DNA of 64,000 bases, taken from the NCBI GenBank assembly GCA_038501625.1, contig JAZAYU010000037.1:1612001-1676000 (forward strand), written 5' to 3'. The DNA comes from Corbicula japonica (Eukaryota > Mollusca > Bivalvia > Venerida > Cyrenidae). Positions within the stretch are counted from its first letter, which is position 1. Each line of letters starts with the position of its first letter. The translations under genes and the position numbers were made by a program. The notes under the pieces were generated by a model. That model ran no database searches. It was given only the letters and a program-made list of their open reading frames with translations, and was not told where the DNA came from. Shown piece by piece: positions 13,001 to 25,000 of the stretch.

Positions 13001-16000
13001 AGCTTCTGTATTAATGAAGTTAAAATTTAATTTTTTAATGAAAACAATTTTAGATAAACTGTTTATATCTGGTTGCCCCTAAATTAAAAAGTCATAACAA
13101 AATAAAATAACTACAATTTCTATAAAGAATAAAAATTGTTTTATTAATTTTACCAGTCTTTCTACCTGTGCTTTACTTTATATGGATGGTACTACTAAAG
13201 TTATTTTGTCCTGTCTTCACCACAGATATTTGAAGTGACTTATTTCATTGTATGAAATTTTCATTTTTGTGACATGTGTTTGTTGGGTTGTCATTAGGGA
13301 TTGAAATTTGAACCAAATGTTGGTGTAAAATGTGATGGTAATTTCGGCCAATTATTTGTTTATATGTCTACCTGACAGAAAATTGAATATGTGAAATTAT
13401 CAGTAAATTTGCTCAGTGGACATTAATTCTGAGTCCTAGTAAAATTGCGAAATAATTAGTTTTGATACAAAAAGTATAGCCAGTAGACCAGTAGACAAGA
13501 ACTATTACTTCTATTCAATCTGCAAGAACAAGAGCAGTTAAGCAATCCTGTTTAAATTTGGCATGAATGTTAACCTCCATGTGATGAAGTGTCATGTGCA
13601 AACCCCATTTTCTATTTCAAAAGTCAGCGTCACAGTTACACGTCAAAGATGGCTTATTTTAGTAAGTCAGAATATGTCCAGAGTAACAATCAGACATGCT
13701 CTTAAAAGTATGTTGTGCTGAACATTTACCAGTCCAACCTTTGAACTTCGAAGTCTTTTTCAATGTCATGCACCTAGTATTGTGCTATTTGTCACATTTC
13801 TTGTTTGTGACCACAAATGAGTCTGTGTGATAATTGTATGTCAATTTTGCTTTCTTCACAACTGTAATAATCAGTAGTAAGTAAAATGTACAAACCCCGT
13901 CAGAACAGGTGAGTGGATGGTCAAAAGTATAAGTTGAGGCTGCAACTTTCAACCTGTTAGAAAGGTAGGCAGCACAGGATTATCAGACCATAACTAAAAG
14001 TCATATAATGAGAATTTATAATGCAGGTTAAAACATTTGTAATTGATGATAAAAAATAATTCTATATTTTATTCGAAGGTTTTAGTTAAAAACTTCATGA
14101 AGAAATAACATATAAACAATGAAATGATTTGACATCATCCAAATGGCCAACTTTACATTGCCAGGAAATAGTGGAAAAATGTTATAGTATTATGTGTAAA
14201 AATGTAAATAATGAATTATCATATTTTGCATGGGATTAAGTGTTGTATATCACCTGCTATAAATGTGCAAAAATTAAAAAAAACTTTTGTAACAAATACA
14301 ACATTCTGCTTATGCTTTATGCAGGCTATTAAATTCTATGCAAATGACTTCTTTCATATGGAAGAATGAAATAATTTCAATTTGGAATCATGAAAAAAGT
14401 TTGTGATTGAAATTCAAATTGTACAAATTAATTTTGGAATGAGTTCAGCATTTCCCAATCATTCAAAAGGGAAATAAATCATTAAAAACAAGAAATACCT
14501 GCAATGATAGTTTTTTCTATCAGCTATTAACTGATACTATATTTTTTCAAATAAAAATTTCTCACACTTGTTTTTTAGTCTATAAAGACATGATTTTTCT
14601 AAGGTATTCAAATGTCCACCAGTTTCTACTTCAATTCAAAAATGGTAATTGTGTTCCCATTTCTGGTAATAATCAACCTCTTCTTACTATGATCGAAGCA
14701 CAGGGACCGAGGCTTGTCTACCTGTCCTATTTCTCCTAATATTGTAAAATCATTCCCGATCTGTACAATGCGGTTTGAGCTGTTACCACAGACAAACACA
14801 TTCCTACCATCTGTACATATGCCGTAAGCTGAATAAAGTTTTTTGTCACTCACAGTGCAGAGATAGTTACCCCGAGTGTCAAGAACAACCATACCCTTGG
14901 GATAATGATTTTCAGCAACAAACACTCTGTCTGCACTGGTACTAAAAGAAATATGCCATGTTGTTTTAAAAATATCTTTACCAGATTTATCTGCAGATAT
15001 TCTCAGTTGTTTCTGTCCATTCATGTCATATATGTATACATTTTCACCAGCATCAGATAAAAATAATTGTCCATTGTTATGTGCTAAACCAAAACAGTGA
15101 TGATTCATTTTAAGAGTGCGAGTAGCTGAGAGTCTCTCTGCCAAGGATACAAACTGAACGGTTTTGTTGGAAAGTGTAACAGCAGCATCAGTTTTACTTA
15201 TAGTATACACAGCATAAGGTGTGGCTTGCAAGTCAATGTAATCTTTCACTTTTCCTGCAGACAAGTCCATGCGTTTTAATTTATTATTGTTGTAGTCAGA
15301 TAGATGAAGAGATCCATCCTCATAATACAAGATCCGATGATGCAACTATCTTTCTTGTCATTTGGAAGCTTGATGTCTAATTCTGTCTTTGAGTTAACCT
15401 TGTACAAACTTTCTTTTAGGGTAATCATCTGATCACCATTCTTCTTTGTTCAAACTCCACCCAGTGTTTTAGTTTGAAGCACTGTTTCTTCTGTCAACTG
15501 ATGCTGGATTATCTGATCACCTTTTTTCTTGGTTAAAACCCTCCCCAATGTGTTGATTTGTTGAAAAGATACCTTGATATTCCTATCTGGTATGAAGCTA
15601 ACTGTTTCTTCTACTGATTGTTGCTGGATTTTCTGTACTTCCTCTGCCCTGGCTGTTATTTTCAGGGACGACTTGATGCATACGAATTCTTGGGCATTGT
15701 TCCCTTCTGACTTCCTTATCAGATTAGCTGCCTCATTCAGGGAGTTTATAAGGCTCTCCACAGTGATTGTTTCTGCTGCTAATGCTGCCTCAATCCTGCT
15801 GAACTCCTTTCTGAGTTCTTTGATGGTTTCCTGTTCCATGGTTTCCAGGAGGGTCTGTAACTCCTGTCGAAATGACTGTACTGACTTGATTCCTTTATCC
15901 AGTGCTTCTTGTAATCTTTGAACTTTGGTTTGTTTTGATGCCTTGATGTCTTCCATGTTCTTCACTAACTTGCTGATATTCAGTTTAGCATCGTTCAGGT

Positions 16001-19000
16001 TGGTCAGTTCAGTCAGACAGTCAATCTCCTCTGGAATTGAAACTATGCTCCTGCATGATCTGAAATCATATCATTAGTTTGAAATGTTAAAATGTTTTGG
16101 CAAAGTAAATCCATATCTGATATATCAGGTTTGTTGATAGTGGTAAACATTGCAATAAACACCAGAATGAAAGTAGTTTTTTCTGATTACTTCCCAACAA
16201 ACTTGTTTGATTAATTGGCATAAGCAAACATTGCAGATCCTGGTCAGATGGCACGGATGTGCTGGCTGATCTGATCTACACTTGTTTCACCCATGTTTAA
16301 AGGGGAATATATGGAGTAAAGGGTTAAAGAAATAATTAGACTATTTACCCATGTCTTGATAACTGACAGTACACTGTACTCATCTTTAAATCTCACAAAC
16401 CTACTTTGGGGGTGGAGGGGTGTTGAGGGTGGGAAATTGGAGAATTCTGGTGAGTGAATGCCTTATACTACCAAAATACTAACTTCTCATGAATCGCAAT
16501 TATTAGCCAGAGGGGTGATGGCAGTTGATTTGCAAATTCGTGTTGCAGTCTTATTAAACCCCAAATGATATCAATATTAAATTGAACAATTATATATTGT
16601 TTAAAAGTTTACCTATGGTTTAGAACCACACAAGAGGGACATGTGACCTTGTCATGCTCCTTGCAGTACATGGTTACCACCTCCAGCTGTTGCTGGACAC
16701 ATCTCTGTGTGGGGTAACTGGGGACTGTCTGCCCCTGATGTCCTGAAGTCTGCTTTATCCAAAACATTGTGTTCTCTCATGGAAGGGAACTTCTTGTGTA
16801 GTAAGATACATGATGAGCAGAAATAGTCTTTACATTGAAGACAATATTTTTCTGCTGCTCTGGTACCATTGTCCTCCACACAAAGGCAACAATTGATGGT
16901 TTTTATTTCATCACTCCCACTGGTAGCCATTTTGTGAATTTCACTTCCTTCTTGTAAACTAGGTTATCTCCATGTGACAGTGTTTACCCTACTGCTCTAC
17001 CTTACTGCTGGGTTAGTTTAAATCGGTAGTTTATCAATAAACTCAGCCAGGTATTCTATAATGACACCACTGTTACTTTACCATAAACCTCTAGTACCTA
17101 TGTAGTTATTGCTTAACCTGATATCTTATCAGGGCTGAAGGTTATAAAGCTGACATTGGAAACCAGTCTCAAATCTCAAGGATCTGATTGGCTGAAATGG
17201 TGACTGGTTGCCATTTCAGCCAATCAGATGCTTGATATTTAAGACTGGTTTCCAATTTCAGCTTTATAACCTTGGGCACAGTAGTAAATAAAATCATGGT
17301 ATTAAGTTACAATGTAAACAGCTTTAAAGTGTATGATACTAGTAGATAATAGAGATATTGTGTATTTAATGTATTTTTATAGCTTTTGAGTAATGTTTAA
17401 AGTTTAACAATAATTGATATGGCTTTGAGTCAGAAGCCTATTAAAATAGATAAATAAACTAAGGTTTTGATACAATTGGTGGTAATTACAGATAGCTTAA
17501 AAATTGATAATAATTTAAAGTTATCAGCATATATTTCCTTGATGTTAATAAATAAGTATTTAAAATTCAACAAAAAGCAAAAAAAAGCAATTGCAGTTTC
17601 ATACAGTTAATATGTTTAAGGATCCAGATTCATGCAATGACCAATGTTCCTTTATTGATAAGGAATTGCTTAAGGTCAAGGTGCAGATTATATTTAATGG
17701 ATATCTTTAAAGCATGTAACCTGATTTCAAATTGATCATATGTGTGTAAATCTGAAAAAAAAAACACCCCAACAAACCCTGATGATTAAATTTGATAAAC
17801 AAATTCTTTGCGCCAGCCGTATATTTAAAAAATTGATATTAAATTCTTGCGAAATGAGAAAAGAACTTGCTAGTTCTTACAATTAAAAATATAAAATCAA
17901 GAAAATGTGAAATTAAAATTTAAAATCATAATTAATCAAAGTTAATGTGAATTTAAATGTGCCTAGTCAATCATTATGAAAATATTGTGTTTTCAAATAT
18001 CAAGTTTTAAATTAATTAAATATAAACTAAATTAGACTTATACACAAAGAAAATCTGATGCAATATTCTTACAAATTCAATGTAAGAGTGAATTTATTTA
18101 AAGCCAAAGTTGTATTTAAAACCATAACCAAACACAGTAACATTAACCATAACATTCTACTTAAAATATACATATTAAATTTTGTTCTGCTGTATGGAAG
18201 ACTTAACTGGTACACTATTTTTGGCTGGTTCCTTTTTTATGCAGGGACCAAATAATAAAAAAAAGGCACCAACCACTGGTATGTAGTAAAATATTTACAT
18301 AGTGAATCCACTTTTAATCTTGTTATATGTTGTGTTGTAGATGAAGATTTCCGGCCGGAAGAATCGGCCAGTGACGTTGCTGAAGAGTATGACAGTAATC
18401 CCCCAACGTCCTCAGAGTCAGACGAGGTATACACTCACTTTGTTCAACACTGGTAGCAATGGTGTTGATAAATTGTTTAATACAGATTTTGCAAAAGTTG
18501 AAAAAAAGTGTCAGACAATTGCTCAGACAAGATGTCAAAATCTCTCTGACAGTCTGAAACATGTTAAAAAGGAATTAACAAGTATAAGGAGTTCAAATTT
18601 TTGTCTGACACTTCAGTCTGATAACATAAGAAATCAGGATATATGACCGGCCCAAATTTTACCAGACAAGTTTGTCGGTCTGGCAACTTTCGGGACGTCT
18701 GTAATAACATTTCTGTGTAGGAAAGCTATCAACAAATAACTCTGGGTCCAAGGTAATACAGCTTAACTCTGAGTCCAAGATTATAATAAAACTGAAATAG
18801 GACACCAGTCTCTGAACTTCATCCAGGGTTCTTAGTGTTCCCCAGTCTGAAGCTCAAGATTAAAGGACTTGAACCCAGTGCCTCTTGCTTATAGTGTGAG
18901 TACTCTGTCACTGAGCTACTTGGCAACCTACTCATCCCACCAACAAGTTTTCACCTAAAACCTAATTATATTACACACTTCCCACAAGTCTTTGAAATTC

Positions 19001-22000
19001 TTCCACGAATTTCCTAGAAATTCTTTCCCAAATTTCTATTCATCACAACCACTTCTCAGCAGAGGGTTATTAACATTGGCACCAGATGTTAAAGGTTAAA
19101 AAATGTGGCTTGATTTGGACTTGAACCCAGAGCCTCTTGCTTACCATGCAACCATCACGTCATCTCAGCAACAAGTTTTCACCATAAACCTAACCCAGTA
19201 CACGAATGTTAAATAAAACAATTCTGTTATAGGATGATAGTGGTTCCGGGTCAGATGTGGAAAAGAAAGAAGAGAGAAGGAAGGAGAAAGAAAAGAGAAA
19301 ACAGGAGAAAAGAGAGCAGAAAGAAAAGGCCAAATCAAAATCTGCTAAAACTGTGGTAAGTCTATTGTAAAAGAGAGATTTGTTGTTTTTGCATATAACA
19401 TAGCTCAGAATTTTTGTGTTATTTGTATCTCTCACAGCCAGAACAAAGTACTTTGTGGTGTTATTGATTAGGTGGGTTGTAGTTTTCTGGCACCTAATAT
19501 TTGCTAGGTGTCAATTCATATTTTGTTGTGGGAGTTTCAGGGTGAAGAGACTCTTGCTGGCTACACCATGTTTGTTGTTGTGTTCTGACATTGTATTGAA
19601 AATATTATTGGTAAGAATAGTAGGAATATAATGTTTTGTAGTTGTTACAAAGCACTAATGACACACAAAGTTAAACTTATGAAACAGTCCAAGACACAAG
19701 TTTCTGATTTGATCTGTGAGGCAGCAATATTTTAGGAAGTTTCTGGTATCATGAAAAGTCTACAAATAACTAGTTGTGAATGAAAACCAGAGGTTTATTA
19801 CTAGTGGACATCGCCATACTCAGGGCAATAAATCTGATGGCAATAAATATATTCAGTGTAATTTGTCAGCCGTATATATTATAGAAGATTGTTCCAAATG
19901 AGTGATTAAATAAATAAAACAGCTGTACTAATGGATTGTGTGGTTTATAATGACAGCGTGAGGGAGGAACCAAGAAGAAAAAGAAGACAAAGGAAGACAA
20001 AGATCCCAACAAACCGAAGCGTCCACAGACGGCATACTTCCTGTGGTTCATGAGTGAACGAGAGAACATCAAGAGCGAGAACCCTGGTTTCTCCGTCGTC
20101 GACATTTCCAAAAAGGCGGGTGAGATGTGGAAGGCTTTGACACCAGAGGACAAAAAGGTACTGACATACACAAGACTTCCAATCATTATCTGTATGTCAC
20201 CTTAAGATACTAATAATATATGTTAGTTATGTCACTGAATGAGTTTGCCATTGAACATTGTGCAAAATGGACCATATTTCTTGGCATATATATTAGGTTT
20301 GAGTACGAGTAGAATGTGTAGAAATTATTATGAGTGGAAAATAGAATAATAAAAAAGGTTTAGAATGAAAGTGAGATATGTTTGATATTGTCTGCTTGCA
20401 GCCGTTTGAGGAGAAGGCCAAGGAAGCTAAGGAGGAATATGAGGAGGCCATGAAAGAATACAAGAAGAAGTTGCAGGAGGAGGGACCAGCCAAGTCCGAG
20501 AGGTTTGTACTACTTTCTGATTATGTCTTGACATATACTTCTCTAAATTGTTAACAACAGGATTTTTGTATGTCAGAAAATAAATCCTACCACATCACTT
20601 GGTGCTACATGTATTTACAAATTCTGTCTGAAATATGTGTTCAAAACATGGATATACATTAGCCATACATTCTGTCAGTATTGTGTGTTTTTTGTCTTGT
20701 ATTTATCCAGTTTGCCTATCTTCATGTCAGGTGAACTGGTGTTTGAATACTACTGGACATGCAATAGTTTTAACAAGAGGTGACCTGAACCAAACCACAG
20801 GTTATTATAGAAGATATAATTCACCTTGATATAAAATAAGAAACTAAAGGAGAAATTAAGGTCTAAGAGATAAAAATTTTCTTGAAAGGGGAATAAAAAA
20901 CAAAGTTTATTAAAAAACAACATAGGTCTTGGTAAATGTTCAGACTGGTTTACAACACAAAAGTTAGCTTAAGTATTGCAATAAACTGCTGTCTTCATTA
21001 ATAGTTTTTGGTAATTTCAGTTCTTCTAAGGGAGAGAAGAAGAAATCAAGTCCTAAGAAGACTGTTACAGAGACAAAGGCTGGGTCAGGTGGTTCCTACA
21101 AGAGTAAAGAATTCATCTCAGAGAGTGAATCATCATCATCAGAAGACGAGGACGACAAACCACTCAAAGTAAGTGGAGATATTTTATCTTCTGGTGGATT
21201 CCACGGAGGTGTATAAAATGTTGATCAGTCTATAAAATCTTTGATAACAAGATGCAGTGCTTTTATCATTTACAGTGTCCAGTTCTTGTTGGCATCCCAG
21301 GACCAGTGTTCTTTTGATGCACCATTAGAACTGAAGGACAGGATTCATGAAAAACCTGAAATCAACTACCAGATTGCTATCATTATTTAAAAACCTGACA
21401 TAAAGCACTGATTGACTGTCAGTACAAATCTAAAGGATTGGCGAAACCTTGCATTAAGCCTGTACTCCATAGATACACCTTCATTGCATTGGCTTACAGT
21501 GTAGTGTAGATCAAAATATGCCGGCACATCTGTGCCATCTTATCAGGATCTACACTGTTCCCTTTTAGATTAGATTATTTCTGAACAAGAAGCGACCAGT
21601 GTAGATCCTGATCAGATGGCACATGGCATAGATGTGCTAGCTGATCTGAATCTACACTGCTCTCACATGTGTTAAAACATGTATAGACGGAGAAAAGAGT
21701 TCGGGGATCAAGAATCAAGGCGATTCGGGCGAAGAAGGCGCCCAGACCGGCCTGACTTCGCTTTATTTGCATAGAAAAGCGAAGTTCACTTCACCCTCGA
21801 TTTCCTGTTGAATTTGCCTGAGGGAACAATCAAACACCTGCCAATAATCCCCCAAATGCTCACTTACTCAATTATAAACATTGACAAACACGTGTCGTAT
21901 ACAAATTCGACCTGATTACCTAATCAGTCTTCACAAAATGAGATTTTTATTGGCTGGTGTATACAGAATAAACCAATAAAATCGCTCATTAGTCTTCAGC

Positions 22001-25000
22001 ATTTTTTTATTGTAAATGACATAAGCGATAATGATGTAAGTTACCCGGATGTTGGAAATGACAGCTTGTTAATTTGACAGTTAATTGCGAGTTTTATGGC
22101 ACTTTGAGAACCTGTACGAGGTGATAATTGGATTAAGATGACTGTCTATGATCAGACTGGGAGAAATTAATAATGCAATGGACCTTTTGAGTGATTTGTT
22201 TGCTGACTCGATACTCGATTGAAGGAAAACATCTCCATATGATGTCGGCTGGTAAAATAATTGCGGAAAGGTGAGTGCGAGAAAATTTGACAAAATAATC
22301 ACGCAGGAGTAATTTTACTTAAAAAAACTTATAATTCCCCTAAAACATCAGAATACTTTCAGGAAAAATGTCAAGACTGAATTTCCATTTGTGAATTATG
22401 ATGCTAAAATAAAATAAATGAATTGTGATTTGTGTCTGATAGTCAGGCCTCCAATATATTTACAACTGGTATTTTTTTTTATATTGTAGAACACAAGACC
22501 TCTGTTGATGATGCAAGTTCCAGCAACAGATGCAGACTGCTAGACAAGTTTCAGTGGGAAAAAGTGGGGTTGCTGTCCAAAGTGCCAAGGCAAATTTACA
22601 TTTTCTGCCACAGGAATACCTTGCCATATTTATTATTGTCATTTTTTGTAGAATAAAATAGATTAAATAATTGGTATTGTTGTTTTATAATATGTATGGG
22701 TGTATAAGAGAAAATAAGAGCTATTTGGTTAAAACCCGACCGACCGCATTGGTCACTTCTCCCTGTTTCTGAAAACTTCTCCCTAAATTTCCAGGAGAGA
22801 GAAGTCACTTCTCCCTAAAATTTGATCCTAGCTTAATCCCTGGAGTTGAGAGTTACAATCAAACATTATTTCTCTTGGAACATGTTACAGAAACTGAAGA
22901 CAGAAAAGAAGAAGAAGGAAGAGAAGATGGAAGTTGATGAATCCGGCTCCGAAGCTGGTTCTGGTGCCGAGTCCGGATCTGAGGAGGAAGAGGAGAAACC
23001 AACCGGCGTGAAACGTAGATCACAGAGAAAGGAAGGAGAGGAGTCCGATGTTGGCTCAGTAAGTAATCACTGCCATTGAAATGTAACTGCACTTACGTGG
23101 CACAGACCCATTATCTAAGGTCACACTGGTACACATTACATCTGTAATGATATTTGTGCCCATTAGCATTGTGTATGGAAAGAGAATGTTTAGCAACTAG
23201 ATTACTCCAAACATTAATAAACATTCATTCACAAAAAAGGATATATGCATATCAGGAAAAGCCACATTCAAAACACAGTTTCCCCACACATAGATAGGAA
23301 AAAAGAGCAGGGTTTCAGTTTCAAACAGAAACCACTAACAATAAAAATGACAACCTGAGGGTTTATCAAATTGGCAGTCATTGGCAGTGCATTTGCCACT
23401 TGGGTTTTAAACAAGGTTCACATTTGCCCCTACAAATTCTTATATGAAATACTAGTTTCCTTTGTGACCTAACTCCAAGCAAAAGCACACATATGAAGAT
23501 CATAGCAATTTAAAGTAAAATGGGTAGGAGGCTTCAAACTGGTAGGGTCTATTGTAATGCTAGCAATACTCAGTTACAGGTTTGAAATAATGAGGTGTTG
23601 TCCCAAACTTTACTTTGAGATGACATTATTACTTCATTGGTCACAATAGTCCGTTCATCAACCTTCATTTGTTTGGGAATATAGGGAAGTGTTGACACAT
23701 AGGTTAACTGTCAGTGAGTGACTAAAATATTGAAGAAATTTGCAAGATGCCACAAATGTGTAAAAATTCAGATTTCCCTTTAGGATGTTTTTCTTTCTAA
23801 AGTATGACTATGTGGTGTACATGTATGTTTACATACAAACATAAATATTTGTTCTTCCCCTGTGTATTATACCAGCAAATAAAGAGTAAAAATCAATTAC
23901 GGAAGATGGGTTTCGGAAGTACTTGAAACCACAGAGATTCTTAATTGTTTGAAGAGGATTGATAGATATATGTCAATTTATAGTCATTGTTGATGAATAT
24001 TAACATGTCCTTGAAGCAATCAAGTGTTTTCATGAAAAGAAATAATTGAACCAATTATTAAGAGATACATGAACAAACATGCTCCAATATTTTGGGGGAA
24101 ATCATAGTTGAGATAGTTGAGTTAACATACCTACTCATTTACAAGTCAGTGGAAATAATGAGTGGAAGTGAACACATAATGAATGATTATTTATGATTGA
24201 GTGTGATCCTTTAGTTTGTTTAAGGAAGCATGCTAATTCTATTAATATTGATATTATTCAGGATTGAAAATTTCTCACAATATACAAGAAAAATTATTTT
24301 ATACAATGTTTTAACTGGAAAGAATGGGGATTTCATTTTCATCAAGCACAGAAAGTTGGCATAATGACTGGTCTTTTGTGTGCCAGCTGATTTTCTACCA
24401 GTAAGGAAAATTTCTGATAAGGAAAAACCTGGATCAGGATCTTATGAAAATAAAATATGCTTGACAATGTCTCAATTTTCCTTTATTATTTTAAACTACC
24501 AGTTGTATTTTTCTCTTCTGAGAGTAATACACATGAAAATTTAGTACCGGTACTTGAAAAGAAAGGTAAAAATCATCTTTCGGGTTAAAATCATCCTGAA
24601 AGATTCTTACAGGATGAATTAACCTTTTTTCCATGATCCAGATCAGATGGCACATTCATGCAGTGATCTGGATCTACACTGTTCCTGTGTTTGTCAGCAA
24701 CAACCTTGTGAACCAAGAAGTGCATAAGTGTAGATCCTGATCAGGTGGCACAGATATGCTGGCTGATTTAGATCCTGATCAGGTGGCACAGATATGCTGG
24801 CTGATTTAGATCCTGATCAGGTGGCACAGATATGCTGGCTGATTTAGATCCTGATCAGGTGGCACAGACATGCTGGCTGATTTAGATCCTGATCAGGTGG
24901 CACAGACATGCTGGCTGATTTAGATCCTGATCAGGTGGCACAGATATGCTGGCTGATTTAGATCCAGACTTGTTGCCCATGTGATAATAGACATATTCTA

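Noticed and set aside
24733..24960. Regular short repeats resembling a CRISPR array
   Set aside because: Units are directly adjacent with no unique spacers, and the genome is eukaryotic.
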